Source: Ardenticatenaceae bacterium (lineage in GTDB: Bacteria > Chloroflexota > Anaerolineae > Promineifilales > Promineifilaceae). Taken from it: 64,000 nt of DNA. The position numbers were made by a program, and so were the translations under genes. The notes under the pieces are model-generated. The model saw only the letters and a list, made by a program, of their open reading frames with translations. It made no database searches and had not been told where the DNA came from. The stretch lies in the NCBI GenBank assembly GCA_020634215.1, contig JACKCD010000017.1, positions 1 to 64,000 of the forward strand. The letters run 5' to 3'. Shown piece by piece: positions 1 through 8,504 of the stretch; the first letter of the stretch is position 1, and every line of letters starts with the position of its first letter.

Positions 1-3000
1 AACAGCGGCGGTCTCACCTGGCGGCGCACCACCGATACCAACGGCTTCTACAGCACCCCGGTCTTTAGCGGCACCTACACCGTCACCGCCTCGCTCTACA
101 GCTATTATCCGGCCAGTGTTCCCAATGTCAGCGTGACTTCCTTCCAAACCACAACGCTCGACATCCCGCTCGACCCGGCTCCCACCTACACCGTCAGCGG
201 CACCGTCACCGACGCAGCGGCCGGCTGGCCTCTCTATGCCCAGGTCAAAATTGACGGCTACCCCGGTCAACCTGTCTGGACAAATCCTGAAACCGGGCAA
301 TACACCGTAGACCTGGCGGCCGGCATTGACTACACATTCCGTGTCACCCCCTGGTCGGCCGGCTACCCCAACACCATCCAGCCCGTAGCCCCGCTTACCG
401 GCGACCAGCAGCTTGACTTCGCCCTTGTTGCCGACTCCTTTAGCTGTAGTGCCCCCGGCTACCAGCCCGACTACGCCTACTTTGAAAACTTTGAAAACGG
501 CGATGGAGGCTATCTAGCCGATGGGGTCAACAGTTCCTGGCAATATGGCACCCCCACCAGCGGCCCCGGTGCCGCCTACTCTGGCAGCGGTGCCTGGGCC
601 ACCAACCTGGGTGGTAACTACAACGACAACGAGCAAAGCACCCTCACCTCACCCGACATTGACATGAGTGCCTTTACCGGCCAAAACATCATTATCAGTT
701 GGCAGCAGTGGCTGCAAACTGAACCCGGCCTGGATTATCTTTCCGTCAACGTCAGCAATGATGGCGGCAATAGCTGGTTCTACTACTATTATTACAGCGA
801 CAATGCCGACCCCAACTGGCGCAAGCAGGCACTCGTCCTCGACCCCAGCTTTGCTGTCAGCAACCTGCGGGTGCAGTTTGCCTTCTACAGCGACGGCAGC
901 GTCACCTATCCCGGTGTCTATCTTGACGACATTGGCGTTGGTGCCGCCGCCCCACTGCCCTATCTTTACCACAGCGATTTTGAAGGCAATGATGGCGGCT
1001 TTACCGTCCTGGGTAGCAACTCCTCATGGGAGTGGGGCACACCCACCCGTGGTCCTAGCTTTGCCCACTCCGGCAGTGGGGCTTGGGCAACCCGGCTGGA
1101 TGAAAATTACAACAACAATGAAACCAGCCAGCTTGTTTCCCCCATCATTGACCTGAGCGGCGCGGGCGATCAAATGCTCATGCTTTCCTGGTGGCAATGG
1201 CTGCAAACGGAGCTGAATGCCGATGTTGCCACCGTAGACGTGAGCAACGACGGCGGCGCAACCTGGACAACGCTGTTTGGCCCCTTCTCTGGCCCAACCG
1301 ACTGGTCTTGGGCTCCCTATGCCATCTTCCTGGAACCCAGCTACGCCACCGACAGTTTCCGCGTGCGCTTTACGCTAACAACTGACGGCAGCGTGACTTA
1401 CCCTGGTTTTTATGTGGATGATGTTGGCATTTTGCCGGCCGACCTAGCCCAACCAACGTTAAGCTGCAACCTGGGCGACGGCAGCCTCGTCATCGGCCAA
1501 GTGCTGGATGGCAACACCGGTGCTGGCATCAACAAGGCCACGGTGCGCCACAGCAATGGCAACAGCGTGCAGTCACAGGCCACCCCGCAAGATACGGCCG
1601 TTTCTGACGGCTTCTACACTCTCTTCTCTCCAGCCGGAACCCACACGCTCACCGGCAGCAAGAACAAATATGGGGCAGAAACCATCACCATCAACGCCAG
1701 TACCGGGCAACTGTTGGTGCAAGACATCACCCTGCCCACCGGCAGCCTGACGGCAGCCCCCACCGCCCTCAACGCCACGCTCAACATGGGTGAGCAAACC
1801 ACCCTATCGTTTGATCTGGACAACCTGGGCGGCCAAACGGCCGATTTTACCCTCCGTGAGCGACCACGCGGTTTCACCCCTGCCAGCCGCCAGCCCGTTA
1901 CGCCCGCACAACGCATCAACGGCACCTTCTCGCCAGGGCTACTTTTACTCAACAGCAGCAGCACCCGCCCAACCACTGCTCCACCAACTATCCCCACCGA
2001 CGCACCCTGGGAAGCCGTTGCCTCCCTTCCCGCTCCTGTCATGGACAACACAGCGGCGGCGTTTGACGGCCGGGTTTATGTGGTCGGCGGCGTGGACTTC
2101 AACAGCGGCCAGCCGCTCGACCAGCTTGCCATCTATGACCCCGAAAGCGACAGTTGGGCGGCTGGAGCCAGCATGGCCCAGCCGCGTGTTAAACCAGCCG
2201 CCGCCTTTGTCGGCGACCAGCTTTACGTGGTTGGTGGTTGGGACATAGCTGGCACGCCCCAGGCGCAGCTTGAAATCTACGACCCCGCCAGCGACAGTTG
2301 GCAATTGGGCGCTCCTATGCCAACGGCCGTTTCCGGCGCACCAGCCGTGGCGCTAGGCGATCATCTCTACATCATTGGTGGCTGCATCAACGGCGAATGC
2401 GCCACCACCAACACCGTCTACCGCTACGACCCCGACAACGATAGCTGGGACACCGTCGCCCCATACCCCATCTCTATCTCCTGGCAATCGTGCGGAGCCA
2501 TTGACGGCCAGCTTTACTGTGCTGGGGGCGTGGAAGGGTTTAGCGAGAGCAACCACACCTACCGCTATGACCCCGCCAGCGATAGCTGGGAACGGTTGGC
2601 CGACATGGTGCAAACCCAGTGGGGCAGCGCCTTTACCAGTGCCAACGGCAAGCTGTATCTCAGCAATGGGATCACCGACAACTTTGCTACCATCACCAAC
2701 GAAACGTTTGTCTATGACCCCACGACCGATAGCTGGGCACAAGATGCCAACAGCAATGAGCCAACTTATCGCGGTGCCAGCGCCTGTGGTTTTTACAAAA
2801 TCGGCGGCTTTAGCGGCATCACCTTTATGCCTACGGCAACCGTGGAATGGTATCCGGGGCTAACGGAATGTGGCAATGAGGTAGATGTGGCCTGGCTGTC
2901 GCTTGATCCGGCCGAAGGCACGGTAGACGCAGGCGGCAGCAGTCCTATTCATGTGACGTTAGATGCCAGCGTGGCCGACATTACCCAGCCGGGGAGCTAC

Positions 3001-4749
3001 TTGGCCGAAATTCGGGTGGGTAATTCAACGCCATACCAGATTCCCAATATACCGGTGACGCTGACGGTAAACCCGCCAATGGGGTGGGGGCGCGTGGCGG
3101 GAACGGTGACGGGGTTGCAGCAATGTGACCAGCCTGGGGCACCCTTGAACAAGGCGAATGTGCTTTTAGACGACGTGACCCTCAAGAGCGATGCGACGGG
3201 CAGCTTTGTTTACTGGCTGCCGGCCGGAAGCTATGAGCTAACCACATCGGCCAAGGGGTACGTGAGCCAAACGACAACGGTGACGATGACGGCGGAAGAA
3301 ACGAGCGAGCAGCAGATTGACCTGCGGCTGGATGCGCCGTGTTTAGCGACTGAGACGGATAGTGTGTCGGTAGTTGTAGGGGAAAATGGGCAGGCCGAAC
3401 GGCCGTTTACCCTGACCAATAGCGGCGCCGGGCAACTGAGCTATCAACTGCTGGAGACGACGCGGGAATTAACGGCCGTTGTTCCTCCCGCCCTGCCCCC
3501 CGCCGGAACCAATAGCAACAACAGCCACACCGCTGCCGCCGTTGGCCCCTTCTCCGTGCGTCAGCAGGCCGGCAGCAGCAGCCCCGCCCCCAACGCCCCC
3601 ACATCTGGCTGGTTCGCCGGAGCCGACCTGCCCGATGGAGCCGTGCGCTATGCCCACGCTCAATGCGCCGAGCAGCCCAACAGCTTCTACGTCTTCAGCG
3701 GTGTCAACAGCAGCTATCAAATCAGCCCGGCCAGTTGGCGCTATAACGCAGCCGATAACGAATGGTACCCCTTAGCCGACATGCCCAACGGTGTTGAAGG
3801 AGCCACTGCTACCTGCTACCAGGGACGTATCTACGTTATGGGCGGGGGCGGTACCAGCCAATTCTTTGTCTACGACATTACCAACGACCGTTGGCACGCT
3901 GCCGCTGAGTTGCCCCGCGCCGTGTGGGGCGCAGCCAGCGCCGCCTGGGATGGCAAAATCTATCTTGTGGGCGGCGACAGCGACTTCTTCCCCGGCGGCA
4001 CGTCAAATGAAGTCAACGTCTATGACATTGCCAGCAACAGTTGGCTAGATGACGCCACCGCCATCCCAACGGCTGCCGTGGGCATGGGGTATACGCAACA
4101 GGGCAACTGGCTCTATCTGGCTGGCGGCTGGGGCGATGACTCCCCCGCCAGTAACGTTGCCGCCACACAGCGGTATGATCTTGCCAACGACAGTTGGGAA
4201 AGCGGCCCCGATCTCATGATGCCTCGTGCCGATATGGCACTAACGGCCACTGCCCAAGCACTCTATGTAATGGGTGGCGACAAAGACGGTGGGGCGTTCT
4301 TTGATGCCACTGACGCTGTGGAACGGCTTGATCTGGCAAGCTGGACGGCCTGGGAAACGGCTGAACCCCTGCCTGTGGCAACCACCAGCAACAGTGGTGG
4401 CTTCTGCACCAGCGATGGCATCTTCCCCACGCAAATCTGGTCGGTGGGCGGGGCAAGCAATGGCGCTATCTCCGGTGCCAGCCGCTTCCACAACCAGGCT
4501 GCCGAAGGGTGTTACTCGGTTTATGATGATGTGAGTTGGTTAACGGCCGTTCCTGTCAGCGGCATCGTCAACGGTGATGACATTCAGACTCTTTCGTTAG
4601 GGTTTGATGCCACAGGTCTGCCGCAAGGAGCAAACAAAGCCACGCTGGTACTCGTCAGCAATGATGCCACCGCCCCTTACCGGATTGTGCCGATTACCCT
4701 CACCGTCGGGCAAAGCCAACAGTTTTTGCCCGTGATAAAGCGCAAATAG
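1..4749 (+). CDS. Giant secreted Kelch/MAM-like multidomain surface protein (5' end outside window)
   Basis: The frame is open from base 1, so the true start lies upstream. The GTG at 133 falls inside a carboxypeptidase-regulatory-like beta-sandwich and is unlikely to be the start. By base position: beta-sandwich modules 1-430; two homologous MAM/immune-inhibitor-A-like jelly rolls 478-955 and 970-1430, both carrying a YPG-x-Y-x-DD motif; a carboxypeptidase-regulatory-like domain 1480-1740; a Kelch beta-propeller 2000-2860 with repeated YDP...DSW units; a BACON-like domain 2880-3080; a second regulatory-like domain 3085-3330; a second Kelch propeller 3600-4500; a BACON-like domain 4510-4710. 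The protein ends FLPVIKRK, a terminus shared with other secreted proteins here. No catalytic motif is visible, so the likely role is adhesion or carbohydrate binding at the cell surface (inference). Confidence 0.85.
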   Translation, partial: NSGGLTWRRTTDTNGFYSTPVFSGTYTVTASLYSYYPASVPNVSVTSFQTTTLDIPLDPAPTYTVSGTVTDAAAGWPLYAQVKIDGYPGQPVWTNPETGQYTVDLAAGIDYTFRVTPWSAGYPNTIQPVAPLTGDQQLDFALVADSFSCSAPGYQPDYAYFENFENGDGGYLADGVNSSWQYGTPTSGPGAAYSGSGAWATNLGGNYNDNEQSTLTSPDIDMSAFTGQNIIISWQQWLQTEPGLDYLSVNVSNDGGNSWFYYYYYSDNADPNWRKQALVLDPSFAVSNLRVQFAFYSDGSVTYPGVYLDDIGVGAAAPLPYLYHSDFEGNDGGFTVLGSNSSWEWGTPTRGPSFAHSGSGAWATRLDENYNNNETSQLVSPIIDLSGAGDQMLMLSWWQWLQTELNADVATVDVSNDGGATWTTLFGPFSGPTDWSWAPYAIFLEPSYATDSFRVRFTLTTDGSVTYPGFYVDDVGILPADLAQPTLSCNLGDGSLVIGQVLDGNTGAGINKATVRHSNGNSVQSQATPQDTAVSDGFYTLFSPAGTHTLTGSKNKYGAETITINASTGQLLVQDITLPTGSLTAAPTALNATLNMGEQTTLSFDLDNLGGQTADFTLRERPRGFTPASRQPVTPAQRINGTFSPGLLLLNSSSTRPTTAPPTIPTDAPWEAVASLPAPVMDNTAAAFDGRVYVVGGVDFNSGQPLDQLAIYDPESDSWAAGASMAQPRVKPAAAFVGDQLYVVGGWDIAGTPQAQLEIYDPASDSWQLGAPMPTAVSGAPAVALGDHLYIIGGCINGECATTNTVYRYDPDNDSWDTVAPYPISISWQSCGAIDGQLYCAGGVEGFSESNHTYRYDPASDSWERLADMVQTQWGSAFTSANGKLYLSNGITDNFATITNETFVYDPTTDSWAQDANSNEPTYRGASACGFYKIGGFSGITFMPTATVEWYPGLTECGNEVDVAWLSLDPAEGTVDAGGSSPIHVTLDASVADITQPGSYLAEIRVGNSTPYQIPNIPVTLTVNPPMGWGRVAGTVTGLQQCDQPGAPLNKANVLLDDVTLKSDATGSFVYWLPAGSYELTTSAKGYVSQTTTVTMTAEETSEQQIDLRLDAPCLATETDSVSVVVGENGQAERPFTLTNSGAGQLSYQLLETTRELTAVVPPALPPAGTNSNNSHTAAAVGPFSVRQQAGSSSPAPNAPTSGWFAGADLPDGAVRYAHAQCAEQPNSFYVFSGVNSSYQISPASWRYNAADNEWYPLADMPNGVEGATATCYQGRIYVMGGGGTSQFFVYDITNDRWHAAAELPRAVWGAASAAWDGKIYLVGGDSDFFPGGTSNEVNVYDIASNSWLDDATAIPTAAVGMGYTQQGNWLYLAGGWGDDSPASNVAATQRYDLANDSWESGPDLMMPRADMALTATAQALYVMGGDKDGGAFFDATDAVERLDLASWTAWETAEPLPVATTSNSGGFCTSDGIFPTQIWSVGGASNGAISGASRFHNQAAEGCYSVYDDVSWLTAVPVSGIVNGDDIQTLSLGFDATGLPQGANKATLVLVSNDATAPYRIVPITLTVGQSQQFLPVIKRK

Positions 4750-5119
4750 CGCGTTTAGATCAAGTTTAGCAGTATAAAAAACACCGCCCTGTCAAATGAC
4801 AGGGCGGTGTTTAACCAAAAGGAGATAGTGAACCTATTTACGTGCCTTTAGTTTAGCCTTTCTTGCCAGCAGATATAGTGTCAATTGTCATATGTTAAAG
4901 GTGACATACTCTCAATCTGGAAGAAGCCATCCGTTTTAGACCCTTCAGAACTATTTTTCCCATCTTTACCCCCTCCCTGTTAAGCACAGCACAACAATTC
5001 ACGTCCTTTTCACATACAGTAAATGTATGCCGTTGCCAAACGGCTTAACTGTCTGTCTACCATGCACCACTTCATCACCGCCGAATTTGCTGGCTTTTCA
5101 GGTAGCTAAAGGAGGGCTT
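4750..5119. other. 370-bp intergenic gap
   Basis: Apart from the hairpin at 4779-4812 I see no gene here. The right half is A+T-rich and presumably holds the promoter of the downstream lipoprotein gene. No clear -35/-10 pair stands out. Confidence 0.5.
4779..4812. terminator. Strong hairpin after the Kelch gene, probable terminator
   Basis: Perfect inverted repeat with 16-base arms (4779-4794 and 4797-4812) 30 bp downstream of the stop codon. The stem is G+C-rich at its base and bounded by A/T runs. A long T tract does not follow on the + strand; the A run before it would give a U tract for minus-strand transcripts. It may act by hairpin alone. Confidence 0.6.
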
Positions 5120-6010
5120 ATGCTACCTCGTTTCTTCCTCTTCTCGTCTGTGATTTTCCTGCTCATTGGCTGCCGGCCAACTGGTGTCGAGGCGCAAACG
5201 CGGGATACGGGAGCTACACGTCCACAGTTGGGGTCGGCCACCGTGACCAGCAGCAGCCCCTTGATGCCCATGGTTGACCGGGGCGACGACCCGATTGACA
5301 TTTTGCCCTGCACCGCAGCCGCCAACGATTGTACCCTGCGGAGCGCCATTGCCCTGGCAACCAACAGCGGCGAACCGTTTACCATTTATTTTGCCGACAA
5401 TTTGATGATTACGCTGTCGGCTCCGCTGCCGCCGCTGAGTGCCAACAATTTGACGGTGCAGGCCCAGCCGGGGCAAGAGGTGCATATTAACGCCAACGGG
5501 CTGGGGGGCAATGTGCTGTACATTACGGGGTCAAATGTGGTGGTGGATGGGCTGCGGCTGTATGGGGCGGGGGCTGGCTTTTCCAACGTTTGGGTTGGGG
5601 GAGCGGCGACCAATGTGGTGATTGCCAACAATGTGATTGGTGACGACGATGCGCCGGCCGGTAACTGTGGGTTAAGCGAGCTATCGTATGGGGGGATTTA
5701 TGTGGATGCGGTGGATGTGGCAAACGGCCGTTCCTGGGTCTGGATCTACAACAACATCATCGAATGCCATCACGGCCAGCCAGGCGACGGCATCACCATC
5801 GCCACCAGCGGCGTGTATGTGGGCGAAAACAAGCAGGGCAGCGCCAACAACAGCCAGCGCAACGTCATCCGCGAAAACGCGGGCTATGCCGTGCGGCTGG
5901 GTGAACACCCCGGCAACACCATCCGCAACACGCTTATCCACGACAACCGTGGTGGTGCCATCTTCATCACCAACTTCAACAACAACCTGCTTGATAACGA
6001 CATAAGGTAG
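5120..6010 (+). CDS. CSLREA-type parallel beta-helix lipoprotein
   Basis: I chose the ATG at 5120, which has an AAAGGAGGG ribosome-binding site just upstream; an ATG at 5027 in the same frame has no such site. The N-terminus is a lipoprotein signal ending LLIGC, so Cys17 would be lipidated and the protein anchored outside the membrane. A CSLREA-like segment follows (CTAAANDCTLRSAIA). The rest is Asn/Gly-rich with NNVI, NNII and NTIR-like turns typical of right-handed parallel beta-helix proteins. At 296 aa it is short for the family and ends within the helix repeats, so it may be a truncated copy. Function is unknown; polysaccharide binding or lysis is common in beta-helix proteins. The palindrome at 5723 sits in this gene at a sharp change from G-rich to C-rich sequence. 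Confidence 0.75.
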   Translation: MLPRFFLFSSVIFLLIGCRPTGVEAQTRDTGATRPQLGSATVTSSSPLMPMVDRGDDPIDILPCTAAANDCTLRSAIALATNSGEPFTIYFADNLMITLSAPLPPLSANNLTVQAQPGQEVHINANGLGGNVLYITGSNVVVDGLRLYGAGAGFSNVWVGGAATNVVIANNVIGDDDAPAGNCGLSELSYGGIYVDAVDVANGRSWVWIYNNIIECHHGQPGDGITIATSGVYVGENKQGSANNSQRNVIRENAGYAVRLGEHPGNTIRNTLIHDNRGGAIFITNFNNNLLDNDIR

Positions 6011-6107
6011 CCCGGCAAGGTTAACCCATCCCCTGACCCCTGACTCACTTCCTATTCCTTCCCCCCAACTTGTAATTCTGTTTTTAACGGTGATCCAGTA
6101 CATTGAT

Positions 6108-6123
6108 ATAGTACCTTAGTACC
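6108..6123 (+). promoter_or_regulatory. AGTAC direct-repeat motif upstream of GT2 gene
   Basis: ATAGTACCTTAGTACC lies about 125 bp before the glycosyltransferase start. A near-identical element with three AGTAC units precedes the SGNH hydrolase gene at 14669-14691. Shared use upstream of two genes in the same polysaccharide locus suggests a regulator site (inference). Confidence 0.45.
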
Positions 6124-6248
6124 ACGAACACAAGGTTGTACTTATCAATCCTGTACCCGGTCACTGGCTCCCCCTTCATTTGGTCTCTTTCTGAGACAAA
6201 GGAGCCACATTATCAACCATATTTTTTCATCTATATTGGAACAAGCGC

Positions 6249-7478
6249 ATGTTATTCTGGTTGCAAACACTTATCTTCGCTGCTCAAACCGCTCTCGCCC
6301 TTCTGGTCTCCTATTTAATGCTGCTGACCGTCACGGCATGGCGAGCCAATCGGCGCACAGAGCCGCTACCGGCCGTCCCTCAGCACCGCTTTCTCATTCT
6401 CATCCCGGCCCACAACGAGGAAAAGCTGCTGCCCAGCCTGCTGGATAATTTGGCAGAACTTGATTACCCGAAGAATCTGTATGCAACGCATGTAGTAGCG
6501 GATAACTGTTCGGACAAAACGGCCGTTATTGCCCGCCAACACGGAGCCATCGCCCACGAACGCCACAACCTAGATTTACGCGGCAAAGGCTACGCCCTGC
6601 AATGGCTGCTCCAGCGGCTTGCCAACGACCCCCACGACGCGATTGTCATTTTGGATGCCGACACCGTTGTGTCGCCCAACTTTTTGCGCGTCATGGATGC
6701 GCGGCTGGCGCGGGGCGAGCGCGTCATTCAGGCCTACTACGCCGTGCGGAACCCCGAAAGCGGCTGGAGCGCCAGCCTGCGCTACGCCGCTCTGGCCGTT
6801 CTCCACTATCTGCGTCCGCAAGGCCGCATGGTGCTGGGCGGTTCAGCCGGGCTAAAGGGCAACGGCATGGTGTTCACCGCCGACATTATGCGCCAGCATG
6901 AATGGTCGGCTTCTGTTACCGAAGATATTGAGTTTCATATGACGCTGCTGCTGAACGGCGAACGGGTCACATTCGCCCCCGATGCCGTTGTCTGGGCCGA
7001 AATGCCCGATTCGCTGGAGCAATCGGAAACGCAAAATGTGCGTTGGGAACAAGGGCGGCTGGAAATGGCGAAGCTGTATGTGCCGCAATTGTTGAAGAAG
7101 GGGTGGCAGGGGGGGAGAAACGGCCGTTTCTTCACCCTCTTCGATGCCGCCATGGAACACATTATCCCCCCCTTCTCGATCCTCACCGGCCTCAGCATCC
7201 TAGCACTCGCTGCCAGTGCCGCCTCCTACATCGCCCAACGCCTCTTCCCCAACGGCAGCAACCTGGGGTTCATCAGCCTTCTGCTCGGCATCAGCACCCT
7301 GTTCGGCCAAGTCATCTATCTGCTGGCTGGCCTCCGCATGGTCAACGCCCCCAGCAGCGTCTACAAAACCTTACTCTACGCCCCCGTCTTCATCATTTGG
7401 AAGATTGGGCAATACATCAAAATTCTCCTCGGCAAAAACCGCCAGGGGTGGGTACGCACTGCCCGTAATGAATCCTAA
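6249..7478 (+). CDS. Processive-type family 2 glycosyltransferase, membrane bound
   Basis: A 409-aa GT2 enzyme expected to add sugars to a lipid-linked or secreted polysaccharide at the inner face of the membrane. An N-terminal membrane segment (about 1-25) precedes the GT-A fold. Visible motifs are LIPAHNEEKLLPSLL (nucleotide binding), VILDADT (the DxD-like metal site), VTEDIEF (the catalytic ED region) and VRWEQGR, a variant of the Q/RxxRW motif of cellulose-synthase-like enzymes. Three or four C-terminal membrane helices follow (about 290-395). It opens the polysaccharide cluster; the next gene encodes a priming sugar transferase. The exact sugar cannot be read from sequence. Confidence 0.85.
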   Translation: MLFWLQTLIFAAQTALALLVSYLMLLTVTAWRANRRTEPLPAVPQHRFLILIPAHNEEKLLPSLLDNLAELDYPKNLYATHVVADNCSDKTAVIARQHGAIAHERHNLDLRGKGYALQWLLQRLANDPHDAIVILDADTVVSPNFLRVMDARLARGERVIQAYYAVRNPESGWSASLRYAALAVLHYLRPQGRMVLGGSAGLKGNGMVFTADIMRQHEWSASVTEDIEFHMTLLLNGERVTFAPDAVVWAEMPDSLEQSETQNVRWEQGRLEMAKLYVPQLLKKGWQGGRNGRFFTLFDAAMEHIIPPFSILTGLSILALAASAASYIAQRLFPNGSNLGFISLLLGISTLFGQVIYLLAGLRMVNAPSSVYKTLLYAPVFIIWKIGQYIKILLGKNRQGWVRTARNES

Positions 7479-7490
7479 TCGTCTCTATAC

Positions 7491-7565
7491 AGGTGTCATA
7501 CCCGCGTAGGCGGGTATCCACAGGTAGCTTAGGCATGGATTCCCGCTTTCGCGGGAATGACATCC
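7491..7565. repeat. Dispersed hairpin repeat (tandem stems, CCCGC...GCGGG type)
   Basis: Two adjacent stem-loops built on ACCCGC/GCGGGT and TCCCGC/GCGGGA, framed by GTCAT and ATGACA. A related copy lies at 58815-58872. This is a REP-like intergenic family. Confidence 0.7.
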
Positions 7566-7654
7566 CTTTTGAGTACCTTTTCAGGAGTGATTCCTAATCA
7601 CTTATTACCCGATTGCCTCAACCTTGAGCCAATCCATCGTCACAAAGAAGTCCT

Positions 7655-8473
7655 ATGAACATTTTGCAGAGTGAAAAAACAAATTGGTCATCCATTCAAA
7701 ACAAAGAGGACAACATGGAAGCAGTTACAGCAAAACCAATGATTACCACCAAAACACTCGATGAAAAAACCGCCCGCATGGTGGAAGTGTACGCCAACCA
7801 AAGCTTCAAAAGCAGCCGCGCCATTCAGCGGATGCGGCTCCAGCTTTTGGCCTGGGTCATTCGCGGCAAAATCATTGAAGGGCTGCGCCGCGCCTTCGAC
7901 TTCACCGTTGCCAGCATCGCCCTCTTCTTCCTCTGGCCGGTCATGGCAATTACCGCCCTCGCCATCAAGCTCGACTCCCCCGGCCCGGTGCTGTTTAAGC
8001 AAAAACGGGTGGGCAAATGGGGCAGCACCTTCCTCTGCTTCAAATTCCGCTCCATGTATATTGATGCCGAAGCCCGTAAAGCAGAACTCATGGCAAAAAA
8101 CGAGGTAAGCGGCGATGTGATGTTCAAAATGAAAGACGACCCCCGCGTCACCCGCGTTGGGAAGCTCATCCGCAAACTTAGCATTGACGAACTGCCACAG
8201 CTTTTGAACGTGGTGCGCGGCGAAATGCGGCTGGTGGGGCCACGCCCCCCCGTTCCTTCGGAAGTGGCGCAATATGAATTTGACCAGCGGCGGCGGCTCA
8301 ACGCCATTCCCGGCATCACCGGCCTGCCGCAGATTTCCGGGCGCAGCAACCTCAGCTTCACCCGCTGGGTTGAGCTGGATCTGAAATACATTGAAGAGCA
8401 GAGCTTGCTCAAAGACATCGAAATTTTGCTAAAAACGATTCCGGCCGTTGTCTTTTCACGCGGCGCGTATTAA
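7655..8473 (+). CDS. Undecaprenyl-phosphate sugar phosphotransferase (bacterial sugar transferase family)
   Basis: Polyisoprenyl-phosphate hexose-1-phosphate transferase (WcaJ/PglC superfamily) that would start a polysaccharide repeat unit on undecaprenyl phosphate. It has one hydrophobic hairpin (about 75-100), then the conserved block SPGPVLFKQKRVG, the FRSM motif, DDPRVTRVGKLIRKLSIDELPQ split over the active site, and VRGEMRLVGPRPPVP with the Pro-rich signature. At 272 aa it is the short catalytic form without the N-terminal four-helix part. An ATG at 7715 has a better site (AAAGAGGA) than 7655, so the protein may be 20 residues shorter. It is followed after 31 bp by the WecG-type transferase. 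Confidence 0.88.
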   Translation: MNILQSEKTNWSSIQNKEDNMEAVTAKPMITTKTLDEKTARMVEVYANQSFKSSRAIQRMRLQLLAWVIRGKIIEGLRRAFDFTVASIALFFLWPVMAITALAIKLDSPGPVLFKQKRVGKWGSTFLCFKFRSMYIDAEARKAELMAKNEVSGDVMFKMKDDPRVTRVGKLIRKLSIDELPQLLNVVRGEMRLVGPRPPVPSEVAQYEFDQRRRLNAIPGITGLPQISGRSNLSFTRWVELDLKYIEEQSLLKDIEILLKTIPAVVFSRGAY

Positions 8474-8504
8474 CCAGCCATTGTATTGGTAAAGGGGTAA
8501 CATC

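Noticed and set aside
133..135. GTG as start of the giant Kelch protein
   Set aside because: The frame is open to base 1 and codes for conserved beta-sandwich sequence before it, so the gene is cut by the window edge.
649..972. Opposite-strand open frames inside the large repeat genes
   Set aside because: They mirror codon patterns of the real gene, lack start signals and have unnatural Ala/Val/Gly-rich products.
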